Source: Conexibacter woesei Iso977N
Lineage (GTDB): Bacteria > Actinomycetota > Thermoleophilia > Solirubrobacterales > Solirubrobacteraceae
Length of the DNA stretch: 64,000 nucleotides
Direction: 5' to 3'
Assembly: GCF_000424625.1 (NCBI RefSeq)
Contig: NZ_AUKG01000002.1
Coordinates: 992,001-1,056,000, forward strand
The translations under genes and the position numbers were made by a program. Positions 1-7,607 of the stretch are shown one piece after another (positions within the stretch are counted from its first letter, which is position 1; each line of letters opens with the position of its first letter). The notes under the pieces were generated by a model. The model was not told the origin of the DNA. It searched no databases and saw only the letters and a list, made by a program, of their open reading frames with translations.

Positions 1-870
1 GCCGCCGAACAGCTGCGCGGGCGAGAACGACTCGCCGAAGACGAGGAACGCGAGCGTGACGGTGACGACCGGCTCGAAGGTCGAGAGGATCGCCGCGCTC
101 GACGGGCCGACGCGGGCGAGGCCGGCGAAGAACAGGCCGACCGCGGCGACGGTCGAGACGAGCGCGATCGCGGCCATCCAGCCGTAGCCCGCGGCGTCGA
201 CCGCGCCGAGGTCCAGCCAACCGCCGAGCACGCCTGCCACGCTCAGCGTGAACGCCGCGCCGGTGCAGACGAGCGTCGAGAGCAGCAGCGGCTCGACGCG
301 CCGCGTCACGCCCTCGCTGACCAAGATGTAGGCGCTGTAGACGACCGCCGCGATCAGGCCGAGCGCGGTGCCGAGCGGGTCCAGCGCGCCCGCCGCCGCG
401 CCGGCCAGCACGAGCAGCAACCCGCCGCTGGCCAGGCCGAGCGCGGCCGCGGTCCGGGTGCTGAACAGCTCGCGCCCGAGGGCGATCGCCGCGACCGTGA
501 CGACGATCGGGAACGTGTACAACAACAGCGCCAGCAGCGAGGCGTCGAGGCGGTCGAGCGCTGCGAAGTACGCGCCGGCCTGCGCGCTGTAGCCGAGCGC
601 GCCGAGGCCGAGCGCCAGCCCGACGTCGCGGCGGGGGAGACGCCGCAGCGTCCGCAGCGACGACCGGCGGGTGAGGAGGAGCAGGAGCCAGAGGACCGCC
701 GCCGCCAGCGCGAACCGGACGGCGAGCAGCGTCCCGACCGTGGCGCCGTGGCGATAGGCGAGCTTGCCGAAGACGGCCATCGCGCCGAAGCCCGCCGCGG
801 AGGCGAGGCAGAACAGGGCACCGGTCGGGGAGTGGCTGGGGGAGGGCGCGGGGGACATCGCGGGTCGCAT
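1..870 (-). CDS. EamA/DMT-family permease, C-terminus cut by window edge
   Basis: Inner-membrane drug/metabolite transporter of the EamA (RhaT-like) type; substrate unknown. The minus-strand frame is open from base 1 to an ATG at 870, with a second in-frame ATG at 858. After the start it reads SAAGFGAMAVFGKLAYRHG, the usual first helix of the family, followed by a run of hydrophobic segments. Near the window edge it reads LARVGPSSAAILSTFEPVVT and LAFLVFGESFSP, the conserved end of the second EamA repeat (the 'FGE' signature), so only the last helix or so is missing. About 290 codons are visible against a usual 290-310. It is transcribed away from the LysR gene at 937, which is a likely regulator by position only. 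Confidence 0.85.
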   Translation of the reverse strand, partial: MRPAMSPAPSPSHSPTGALFCLASAAGFGAMAVFGKLAYRHGATVGTLLAVRFALAAAVLWLLLLLTRRSSLRTLRRLPRRDVGLALGLGALGYSAQAGAYFAALDRLDASLLALLLYTFPIVVTVAAIALGRELFSTRTAAALGLASGGLLLVLAGAAAGALDPLGTALGLIAAVVYSAYILVSEGVTRRVEPLLLSTLVCTGAAFTLSVAGVLGGWLDLGAVDAAGYGWMAAIALVSTVAAVGLFFAGLARVGPSSAAILSTFEPVVTVTLAFLVFGESFSPAQLFGG

Positions 871-921
871 CTTGGCGCGGCCATTGCGTAGGAACAACAC
901 CGCTTCGTTACGAGTTCGCGT

Positions 922-927
922 TAGGAT
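922..927 (+). promoter_or_regulatory. -10 element of the LysR gene
   Basis: TAGGAT (TAnnnT type) lies 9 nt before the ATG at 937, with no Shine-Dalgarno in between. It fits a leaderless or nearly leaderless transcript. The 66-nt gap to the divergent permease presumably holds both promoters. Confidence 0.4.
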
Positions 928-936
928 CGCTACGGA

Positions 937-1866
937 ATGCTCGATCTCCGCCGACTCCGCCTCCTGCGCGAGCTGCACGCGCGCGGCACGATCGCCGCGG
1001 TCGCCGACGCGCTGCAGTACACGCCGTCGGCGGTCTCGCAGCAGCTCGCGGTCCTGGAGCGCGAGACCGGGCGCACGCTGCTGACCCGCGCGGGCCGCGG
1101 CGTCCGGCTGACCGACGACGCGCTCGTGCTCGTCGGCCACGCCGAGGTGCTGCTGCGCCAGGCCGAGCTGGCCGAGGCCGACCTCGCCGCGGCGGCGGGC
1201 GGCGGTCCCGCGGGGCGCGCGCGGATCGCGTCGTTCCAGTCGATGGCGATGCGCGTCGCGATCCCGGCGATCGGCACGCTCGCGCAGGCCGCGCCCGGGC
1301 TGCGCTGTGAGCTGGTCGAGGCCGAGCCCGAGCAGTCGCTGCCCGCCCTGGCGCTCGGCGACCTCGACCTCGTGCTCGCCGACGAGTGGCGCCATCAGCC
1401 GCGCGCGCGGCCCGACGGCGTCGTGCGCGAGGACATCCTCTTGGACCCCGTGTCGCTCGTCCTCCCGGACGCGCACCCGGCGGTGCGCACGGGACGACGC
1501 GCCAGGACGGCGGTCCCGCTGGCGAGCCTCGCCGGCGCGCCGTGGGTCACCGGCCATCCCGGGACCGGCTGGGAGGAGATGACGGTCCGCGCGTGCCGGG
1601 AGCTCGGCGGCTTCGACCCCGACGTCCGCCACCGCGCCAACGACTCGGCGATCGGGCTGGCGCTCGTCGTCGCCGGGCAGGCGGTGATGCTGCTGCCCCA
1701 GCTCGTCGGCCCCGAGGGCCGCGCCGGCGTCGCGGTCCGGCCGATCGCCGAGGGGACGATCGACCGCACCATCTTCATGGCGACCCGGGCCGCCGACGCC
1801 AGGCGCCCCTCGGTCGTCGCGCTGCGCGACGCGGTCCGGGCGGCCGCCGCGGCGGTCCAGCGCTAG
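937..1866 (+). CDS. LysR-family transcriptional regulator
   Basis: DNA-binding regulator of 309 aa. Residues 1-60 form the LysR winged helix-turn-helix (LRLLRELHARGTIAAVADAL, then TPSAVSQQLAVLERETG). The remainder is a type-2 periplasmic-binding-like effector domain. The length is typical for the family (about 300). It is divergently transcribed from the EamA permease, the classic arrangement for a LysR protein and its target, so control of that exporter is the simplest inference. Effector unknown. It ends head-on against the HIT-like gene: the stops overlap by 4 nt (1863-1866). Confidence 0.9.
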   Translation: MLDLRRLRLLRELHARGTIAAVADALQYTPSAVSQQLAVLERETGRTLLTRAGRGVRLTDDALVLVGHAEVLLRQAELAEADLAAAAGGGPAGRARIASFQSMAMRVAIPAIGTLAQAAPGLRCELVEAEPEQSLPALALGDLDLVLADEWRHQPRARPDGVVREDILLDPVSLVLPDAHPAVRTGRRARTAVPLASLAGAPWVTGHPGTGWEEMTVRACRELGGFDPDVRHRANDSAIGLALVVAGQAVMLLPQLVGPEGRAGVAVRPIAEGTIDRTIFMATRAADARRPSVVALRDAVRAAAAAVQR

Positions 1867-2435
1867 CGCGAGGCGTCCATCGCCGCGGCGACCGCGGCCT
1901 TGTTGTCATCCCATACGTCTTGCGGGACCGGCGGCAGGACGTCGTCCCAGATGACCGCGGTCATCATCGCGAACTGCGCCTGGTCGGCCGGCCGCGCGAT
2001 GAACCACCAGTGCATGTGCTCGGCGCCGTCGGCGAAGCGGCTGATGTGCACGCGCCCGATGTGCCCGATCGCCCGGACCGCCTCCTCGACGCGCGCGATC
2101 ATCCAGCCCATCTCGCGCGCCAGCTCCGGGCCGAGATCGCTCGGCTCGTCGGCGTGGACGCGCGGCTCCAGCACGCAGACGAACGGCAGCCCGCCGGGGC
2201 CGGCGTCCTGCAGGCGCCAGCGGTCGTCGGTCCAGAAGTACGCGTCGTCCGGCGCGTCGCAGGCCCTGCAGTCGACCCCGCCGACGCCCATGCGCGGCGG
2301 CTCCGGCGCGGGCGGGACGAGCGCCTTCGGCGTCACGCTGCCCTCGAACGGCCACGACGCCCACTCCTCGACCGGCGGCGTGCGGCACCCGGCGGCAACG
2401 GTGCGGGCGTAGAACTGCTCAGGGGTTTCGGCCAT
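1863..2435 (-). CDS. HIT-like protein
   Basis: Protein of about 190 aa resembling actinobacterial HIT-superfamily nucleotide hydrolases/transferases. A CRAC pair sits in the first half. The region RVHISRFADGAEHMHWWFIARP resembles the HIT core, but the His triad is reduced to H-M-H-W-W, so catalysis is uncertain. An upstream ATG (2468) would overlap kynU by 22 nt. I prefer 2435, which lies 10 nt after the kynU stop and 7 nt behind a TAGCGT -10-like sequence (2443-2448) that contains the kynU stop codon. It may therefore be read both through the kyn operon and from its own leaderless promoter. Role in tryptophan catabolism is unproven; it does not look like kynurenine formamidase. Confidence 0.65.
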   Translation of the reverse strand: MAETPEQFYARTVAAGCRTPPVEEWASWPFEGSVTPKALVPPAPEPPRMGVGGVDCRACDAPDDAYFWTDDRWRLQDAGPGGLPFVCVLEPRVHADEPSDLGPELAREMGWMIARVEEAVRAIGHIGRVHISRFADGAEHMHWWFIARPADQAQFAMMTAVIWDDVLPPVPQDVWDDNKAAVAAAMDASR

Positions 2436-2445
2436 GCAGCAGACG

Positions 2446-3615
2446 CTACCGATCGGCGGCGACAGCACCGAGCGCGGCGACCGCCGCGTCGAGCTGGGCG
2501 TCGGTGAGGTAGGGCGCGGGGCCGAGGCGCAGGACGTCGCCGCGGCAGTCGGTCAGGACGCCGTGGTCGTGCAGCAGCGACTGCTGGTAGGCGGCGGCGT
2601 GCGGGGTCCGGAGGGCGAGGAAGCCGGCTTCGGATGCGGCCCGCTCGACGTCGCGCAGGTTCAGCGACTTGACCCCGGAGGCAAGGTGGTGGACTTGGCG
2701 CGCGTACTCGGGTGGGAGCGTGTCGCGGTCCAGGCCCTGCTGGTGGAAGAACTCGAACACGCGCACCGCGCGGTAGTGCGAGGTCGGGTCGTAGGTGGAC
2801 CCGGCGAAGCGGGCGGCGGGGTCGTCGCGGGCGTAGGCAACGTGATTGGGTCGCTCCGCGGCGAGGTCGCCGAACTCCGCGTACCAGCCGGTGATCACCG
2901 GGCGGTACGCAGCCGCGTGGGGCGGGATCCGCAGGAAGCAGCAGCCCTCGCCGAGCTGGAGGTACTTGTAGCCGCCGCCGACGACCCACGCCTCCTGCAA
3001 CCCGTCGTCGCGGACGGAGAACCGCGTCGGCCCGAGCGCGTGGTAGGCGTCGACGACCAGCTCGGACCCGACACGGGTACACGCGCGCGCGAGCGACCCG
3101 AGGTCCGCGACGACCGCGCCCGTGCCGAACATCACCGCCGAGACGAAGACCGCCGCGGTGCCCTCGTCGGTGGCGTCCGCGAGCCGCGAGGCGAGCGTGT
3201 CCGCCGGCTCCGGATCGACGACGACAACTTCCACCCCCGGCACCTCGCCCAGCCGCGCGAGCTGGCGGCGCAGCGTGTGGAACTCCCCGCCGGTCGTGAC
3301 GATCCGCGGCCGCGCGCGCAGGTCCAAGGACGACAACATGCGCACGACCAGCTCGTGCGTGTTGGCCCCCAACGCCAGCGCGGCGTCGTCCTCGTCGTCC
3401 AACCACACGCGGAACCCCGCCCGGACCGCGTCCGCCGCGGCGAACGCGCGCGCCCACTTCTCGTCCACGAGCTCGGCGGCGTCGTCGAACGCCTCGAGCA
3501 CGCCGTCGAGCGCGGCGTCCGGCCACGCCTGGTGCGAGTGCCCGGTCAGCAGCAGCCGCTCCGTTACGCCGAAGCGTACGTAGTGCGGGGCGAGCCGGTC
3601 GGCGAGCGCGCTCAC
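2446..3615 (-). CDS. kynU: Kynureninase
   Basis: PLP enzyme that cleaves kynurenine to anthranilate and alanine, cytosolic. About 389 aa from the GTG at 3615, whose bases overlap the kynA stop (GTGA, 4-nt overlap), so translation is coupled. Fold-type I features are visible: TTGGEFHTLRRQL, the cofactor-anchoring VVDAYHALGP, and the lysine region VGGGYKYLQLGEGCCFLRIP. The open frame continues upstream of 3615 only as an out-of-frame shadow of kynA. Directly downstream of tryptophan dioxygenase, it forms a two-step tryptophan-to-anthranilate module. The intermediate formamidase is not in this window. Confidence 0.9.
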   Translation of the reverse strand: MSALADRLAPHYVRFGVTERLLLTGHSHQAWPDAALDGVLEAFDDAAELVDEKWARAFAAADAVRAGFRVWLDDEDDAALALGANTHELVVRMLSSLDLRARPRIVTTGGEFHTLRRQLARLGEVPGVEVVVVDPEPADTLASRLADATDEGTAAVFVSAVMFGTGAVVADLGSLARACTRVGSELVVDAYHALGPTRFSVRDDGLQEAWVVGGGYKYLQLGEGCCFLRIPPHAAAYRPVITGWYAEFGDLAAERPNHVAYARDDPAARFAGSTYDPTSHYRAVRVFEFFHQQGLDRDTLPPEYARQVHHLASGVKSLNLRDVERAASEAGFLALRTPHAAAYQQSLLHDHGVLTDCRGDVLRLGPAPYLTDAQLDAAVAALGAVAADR

Positions 3616-4397
3616 AGCCGCGACCGCACGGCCCAGAGGTCCGGGAACGCCGGCTGGAACAGCGTCCGCTGGAGGAACTCCGCGCCCGACGACCCGCCGG
3701 TCCCGGCCTTGGAGCCGATCGTCCGCTCGATCAGCTTCACGTGCCGGTAGCGCCACTCCTGCAGGCCCTCGTCGAGGTCGACGAGCCGCTCGCACACCTG
3801 CGCGCCGAGGCCGTCGTCCCCGGCGTAGACGGACAACAACATCTCCTGGACGTCCTCGGAGCCCTCGTAGGGCGCAGCGAAATCGCGCCCCAGCACGGCC
3901 TCCGGGACCGCATGGCCGCCGGCCACGAAGTACTGCAACAACGAGTCGAACACCGCCGGGCGCGCCATCGCCGCCGCGACCCGCTCGCGCGCGACGCCCT
4001 CCGGCGTCCGCGCGATCACCGCGTCGTCGCGCGCGCCGAGCACCGCCTCCAACTCGCGGAACTGCGCGCTCTGGAACCCCGATGCCGGCCCGAGCTGGCC
4101 GCGGAACGACGCGAACTGGCGCGGCGTGAGCGTCTCCAGCACGTCCATCTGCCCGACGAGCGTCTTGAAGATCGCCAGCACGCGCCGCAGGTCCTCCAGC
4201 GCGGCGGTCGCGTCGCCGCTCTCCAGCGCGCGCTGCAGGTGCGCGACTTCATGGAGGACTTGCTTGAACCACAGCTCGCTGACCTGGTGGATCACGATGA
4301 ACAACAGCTCGTCGTGCTCCTCCGACCGCGGGCGCTGGGCGGCGAGCAGCTCGTCGAGCGCGAGGTAGGACCAGTAGGAGGGTGGGGCGTCGCTCAC
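3612..4397 (-). CDS. kynA: Tryptophan 2,3-dioxygenase
   Basis: Haem enzyme that opens the indole ring of tryptophan to N-formylkynurenine. 261 aa from a GTG at 4397, slightly shorter than the usual 270-280. Family landmarks: YWSYLALDELLAAQ at the N-terminus, HDELLFIVIHQVSELWFKQ (including the conserved haem-region His and substrate-site residues), then LVGQMDVLETLTPRQFASFR. The C-terminal GTGGSSGAEFLQ loop, which closes over the active site, is present. First gene of the kynA-kynU operon, coupled to kynU by a 4-nt overlap. Confidence 0.93.
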   Translation of the reverse strand: MSDAPPSYWSYLALDELLAAQRPRSEEHDELLFIVIHQVSELWFKQVLHEVAHLQRALESGDATAALEDLRRVLAIFKTLVGQMDVLETLTPRQFASFRGQLGPASGFQSAQFRELEAVLGARDDAVIARTPEGVARERVAAAMARPAVFDSLLQYFVAGGHAVPEAVLGRDFAAPYEGSEDVQEMLLSVYAGDDGLGAQVCERLVDLDEGLQEWRYRHVKLIERTIGSKAGTGGSSGAEFLQRTLFQPAFPDLWAVRSRL

Positions 4398-4418
4398 GCC
4401 CCGACTATCTCACGGTGC

Positions 4419-5210
4419 CTAGAGGCCGAGCGGGTGGCGCGTGTGGAAGCCGTTGCGCTTGCCGATCAGCGGGCGCCAGCGGACGCCCATCCTGCCCGTG
4501 TAGTCGCCGACCGGCGACGTGTCCAGCCGCAGCCCCGCGACCTCCATGTACACGTGGCCCTTGTTGGCGTACACGCTGATCCACCTGCCGTTGCCGGCGG
4601 CGCCCCAGTGCGCGAGCGCGCCGGAGACCTCGGGCGAGGCGAGCAGCGACGCGCCGATCAGCGCGAACGAGACCGAGCCCGAGCAGTCATAGCCCTTGTC
4701 GATCAGCCTGGCGTGGCCGCCGCCCCAGAGGTAGGGCTTGCCGATGATCCTGTTGGCCGCGGCGATGACGGTCTGGACGACCTTCGGCGCGCCGCGCGGG
4801 ATCGCGGCCTTGCCGTCGGTGCGCAGCTGCGCGGTCTTCCCGGCGATCGTCCTGGTGACCGGGATCGTCGGCAGCGTGCCGGGCGTGGGCGGCAGCGTCC
4901 CGGTGGGCGGCTGCGTGGACGGGGAGGTCTGGCCGGGCAGCGTGGTGGTGGTCCCGGTCGTCGGCGGTGTGTACGGCGAGCTCACGCCGGGCGTCTGGCC
5001 GCCGGTCGCGCCGTTGTCGTAGGGGTCGCCACCGGCGTCGTCGTCGGAGTAGTCGTCGTACGAGTCGTCCGGGCCCCAGTAGGAGCCGTCGGCGTCGGAG
5101 TAGGCGCCGTTGCTGTCGGTCGCGGCCTGCTGGGCGTGGGCGGCGGGCGCGGCGGCGAACGCGGCGAGCAGGGCGGTGGCGAGGAGGATGGGGAGGCGGC
5201 GGAAGACCAT
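4419..5210 (-). CDS. Secreted NlpC/P60-type peptidase (C40)
   Basis: Putative exported cell-wall endopeptidase, 263 aa. It has a Sec signal peptide (FRRLPILLATALLAAFAAAP, cleavage after AHA), then an acidic Tyr/Asp-rich stretch, a Pro/Thr-rich linker (about residues 70-115) and a C-terminal catalytic domain. The domain carries the NlpC/P60 signature KPYLWGGGH...DCSGS with nucleophile Cys176, and GHVYMEV with probable catalytic His219. The substrate is presumably peptidoglycan cross-bridge peptides, by family. It stands alone: 21 nt from kynA and divergent from the ilvB leader region. Confidence 0.8.
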   Translation of the reverse strand: MVFRRLPILLATALLAAFAAAPAAHAQQAATDSNGAYSDADGSYWGPDDSYDDYSDDDAGGDPYDNGATGGQTPGVSSPYTPPTTGTTTTLPGQTSPSTQPPTGTLPPTPGTLPTIPVTRTIAGKTAQLRTDGKAAIPRGAPKVVQTVIAAANRIIGKPYLWGGGHARLIDKGYDCSGSVSFALIGASLLASPEVSGALAHWGAAGNGRWISVYANKGHVYMEVAGLRLDTSPVGDYTGRMGVRWRPLIGKRNGFHTRHPLGL

Positions 5211-5253
5211 CGTCCCGGTCGATCGGCCGCGCGCCTGCCGGTCTGGACCGGCG

Positions 5254-5283
5254 TTGTCAGAACGCTGTCAGGGCGTGTATCGT
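5254..5283 (+). promoter_or_regulatory. Promoter of the ilvB leader region
   Basis: TTGTCA (-35, 5254-5259) and TATCGT (-10, 5278-5283) are separated by 18 nt. Transcription would start about 5290-5294, right at the ATG of the first small open frame, so that frame could be translated from a leaderless mRNA. Confidence 0.5.
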
Positions 5284-5293
5284 CCCCGGACGA

Positions 5294-5377
5294 ATGGCGC
5301 ATCTCGCGCACATCCACGCCGCCCTCCGCATTCGCGAGCTTCCGCTCGCCAGCGGCGGCGTGCTCGTAGCGCTCTAG
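5294..5377 (+). CDS. Candidate ilvB leader peptide 1 (27 aa)
   Basis: Small open frame MAHLAHIHAALR... ending GVLVAL-stop. It begins at or within a few bases of the predicted transcription start and so needs no ribosome binding site. It has ATT, CTT and GTA codons, which are rare in this GC-rich genome, and a Val-Leu-Val-Ala-Leu end. The stop lies inside a 14-bp palindrome (5369-5382, GCGCTCTAGAGCGC). These features suit a ribosome-mediated sensor of branched-chain amino acids, but no conservation test could be run. It could also be chance. Confidence 0.4.
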   Translation: MAHLAHIHAALRIRELPLASGGVLVAL

Positions 5378-5424
5378 AGCGCCAGCGGCACCTTCCTCAC
5401 CGCCTCGACCCCAAGGAGCGCACC

Positions 5425-5520
5425 ATGCGTGGCCTTCGCCTTCTCGTAGTCCTTCCGATTTCCAACATCCTCAACAACGACGTTCCAGGAGCACGCACAT
5501 GCGCGCCGCCGACGCCCTGA
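5425..5520 (+). CDS. Candidate ilvB leader peptide 2 (31 aa, Leu/Val/Ile-rich)
   Basis: A 31-codon frame with a good Shine-Dalgarno (AAGGAG, 5413-5418) 6 nt before its ATG. Residues 4-20 hold ten Leu/Val/Ile (MRGLRLLVVLPISNIL...). Six of these ten use A/T-ending codons (CTT three times, GTA, ATT, GTT) in a genome where such codons are scarce. This is how attenuation leaders such as E. coli ivbL work: starvation for the end product stalls the ribosome. The frame overlaps the first 22 nt of ilvB, so translation coupling or occlusion is possible. I see no poly-U terminator, so control may act on translation rather than transcription. Confidence 0.6.
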   Translation: MRGLRLLVVLPISNILNNDVPGARTCAPPTP

Positions 5521-7199
5521 TCGCCGCCCTGCTGCAGGAGGGCTGCGAGGTCGCCTTCGGCCTGCCCGGCGGCGCGTCGCTGCCGCTGCATGACGCGCTC
5601 CACGGCAGCGCGCTGCGCCACGTCCTGGTCCGCCACGAAGCCGCGGCCGGCCACGCCGCCGAGGGCTACGCGCGCGCGACCGGCCGCGTCGGCGTGTGCT
5701 TCGCGACGTCCGGGCCGGGCGCCACGAACCTCGTCACGCCGCTGGCCGACGCGATGATGGACTCGACGCCGATCGTCGCGATCACCGGCCAGGTCCGGAC
5801 CGACCTGCGCGGGACCGACGCGTTCCAGGAGACCGACGTGATCGGCGTCACCGCGCCGATCGTCAAGCACGCGATCGCGGTCGAGCGGGCGCGGGACGTG
5901 GTCCCGGCGATCCGCGAGGCGTTCGCCGTGGCGAGCGGCGGGCGGCCGGGGCCGGTGCTGGTCGACGTGCCGAGCGACGTGGCGCGGGAGATCGTGCCGC
6001 GGGATGCGCTGAGCGGCGGCGGTGCCGCCACCCTGCCCGCCGGCTTCGACGCCACGCCGCCGGTGGCCGACCGCGCCGCGGTCCGCGCTGCCGCCGCGGC
6101 GCTCGCGGGCGCGCGGCGGCCGGTGCTCTACGTGGGCGGCGGCGTCGTCCACGCGGGCGCGGGCGCCGAGCTGCGCGCGCTGGCCGACGCCGGCGGCGGG
6201 CTGCCGGTCACGACCACGTTGATGGCCTTGGGCGCGTTCCCGGCCAGCGACCCGCGCTGGCTCGGGATGCTCGGCATGCACGGCTGCCGGACCGCGAACT
6301 GGGCGGTCGACGAGTGCGACGTCCTGGTCGCGATCGGCGCGCGCTTCGACGACCGCGTGACCGGGCGCCTGGACCAGTTCGCGCCCGCCGCCAAGCAGGT
6401 CATCCACCTCGACATCGACCGTGCCGAGATCGGCAAGCTGCGCACGCCCGACGTGGCGCTGCACGGCGACGCGCGGGCGACGCTGGCCGCGCTCGCCGCC
6501 GCGGTGCGCGAGCTGCGCCCGGACGCCGAGCGCCTCGGCGAGTGGTGGCGCGTGCTCGACGCGTGGCGCTCGGCCGAGGCCGATCCGGAGGCGCCGGACG
6601 ACGGCGCGATCCACCCGGCCCACGCGCTCGACGCGCTGCGCCGGGCGACCGCGGGGCGCGAGACGATCGTGACCACCGACGTCGGCAACCACCAGATGTG
6701 GGCGGCCAAGCGCCTGCGCTTCGACGCGCCGCGGCGGTGGCTCACCAGCGGCGGTCTCGGCACGATGGGCTTCGGCCTGCCCGCGGCGCTCGGCGCGCAG
6801 GTCGCGCGGCCGGACGCGACGGTCGTGTGCGTGTCCGGCGACGGGTCGTTGTTGATGAACATGCAGGAGCTCGTGACCGCGCGCGCCGAGGCGCTCCCGG
6901 TCAAGGTGCTGCTGATCAACGACGGCGCGCTGGGCATGGTCCGCCAGCAGCAGGACCTGTTCTGGGACGGGCGCCGCCAGGACGTCGACCTCGGCCCGGC
7001 GCCCGACTGGGCGCTGCTGGCGCGGGCGTGTGGGTGGTCGAACGCGGAGCGCGTGGAGCAGGCCGACGACGTGGACGACGCGGTGGCGCGGCTGATCGAC
7101 GCCGACGGCCCCGCGCTGCTCGACGTCGCGGTCGCGCCCGACGCCGACTGCCTGCCGATGTTCGCCCCGGGCGCGGCCGCCCGCGACATGATCGGTTAG
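5499..7199 (+). CDS. ilvB: Acetolactate synthase, large (catalytic) subunit
   Basis: ThDP enzyme condensing two pyruvates (or pyruvate and 2-oxobutyrate), the first common step of Val/Leu/Ile synthesis. 566 aa with the three usual domains: N-terminal pyrimidine-binding (AFGLPGG, RHEAAAGHAAEGYARATG with the catalytic Glu), central (RFDDRVTG), and C-terminal ThDP-pyrophosphate domain (SGDGSLLMNMQELVTA and following, the GDG motif with downstream Asn). A GGAG precedes the ATG. No ilvN regulatory subunit or ilvC follows, so the small subunit must lie elsewhere or the enzyme works without it. Expression is probably set by the leader peptides just upstream. Confidence 0.92.
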   Translation: MRAADALIAALLQEGCEVAFGLPGGASLPLHDALHGSALRHVLVRHEAAAGHAAEGYARATGRVGVCFATSGPGATNLVTPLADAMMDSTPIVAITGQVRTDLRGTDAFQETDVIGVTAPIVKHAIAVERARDVVPAIREAFAVASGGRPGPVLVDVPSDVAREIVPRDALSGGGAATLPAGFDATPPVADRAAVRAAAAALAGARRPVLYVGGGVVHAGAGAELRALADAGGGLPVTTTLMALGAFPASDPRWLGMLGMHGCRTANWAVDECDVLVAIGARFDDRVTGRLDQFAPAAKQVIHLDIDRAEIGKLRTPDVALHGDARATLAALAAAVRELRPDAERLGEWWRVLDAWRSAEADPEAPDDGAIHPAHALDALRRATAGRETIVTTDVGNHQMWAAKRLRFDAPRRWLTSGGLGTMGFGLPAALGAQVARPDATVVCVSGDGSLLMNMQELVTARAEALPVKVLLINDGALGMVRQQQDLFWDGRRQDVDLGPAPDWALLARACGWSNAERVEQADDVDDAVARLIDADGPALLDVAVAPDADCLPMFAPGAAARDMIG

Positions 7200-7423
7200 C
7201 GGCACTCAGCGGCTTCGTGGCACGCGGCGTGGAAGAACGCCGCGTGCCCACCGCCGCCATCACGCCGCAGCTCCTCCGGCAGCCGCAGCACGGCGCTGCG
7301 CACCACCCGCCGTGGCTCACCGGCCTCGTAGACCAGCGGCTCGAACACCCCGATCGTCTCGCCACACCACACGCACCGCGGCAGCGGCGGGATGACGACG
7401 GCGTCGGCGGTCTGGGCAGGCAT
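7196..7423 (-). CDS. Small conserved protein with a CxxC motif
   Basis: A 75-aa hypothetical protein. It carries CVWCGETIGVFEPLV near residue 17 and a HAACHEAAEC tail, so a single zinc site is plausible. The ATG at 7423 is preceded 7 nt upstream by TAGCGT (7431-7436), the -10 form used by other leaderless genes here, which decides against the longer frame starting at 7459. It converges on ilvB with a 4-nt overlap of stops. Function unknown. Confidence 0.6.
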   Translation of the reverse strand: MPAQTADAVVIPPLPRCVWCGETIGVFEPLVYEAGEPRRVVRSAVLRLPEELRRDGGGGHAAFFHAACHEAAECR

Positions 7424-7607
7424 GATCAGGACGCTACGGGCGCGCGCAAGCGCCGCCATCCGGGCGCAACCGCCGTGTTCTGCGGCGGACTACGGAGGGC
7501 CGGACAGCTCCCACAAACGGTGTAGACGCGGAGTGGGAACGCGCCAATGCGCTGAGAACGGCGTGTCAGCGCTCAAAGATCTTGCAGCGGTCCCGATCCC
7601 ACATCCG

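Noticed and set aside
1863..2435. HIT-like gene as the missing kynurenine formamidase
   Set aside because: No HGGxW oxyanion motif, no Ser nucleophile elbow and no metal-dependent cyclase motif; the residues fit the HIT pattern instead.
2434..3750. 438-codon plus-strand frame opposite kynU
   Set aside because: Shadow of kynU; no recognisable motif or start signal.
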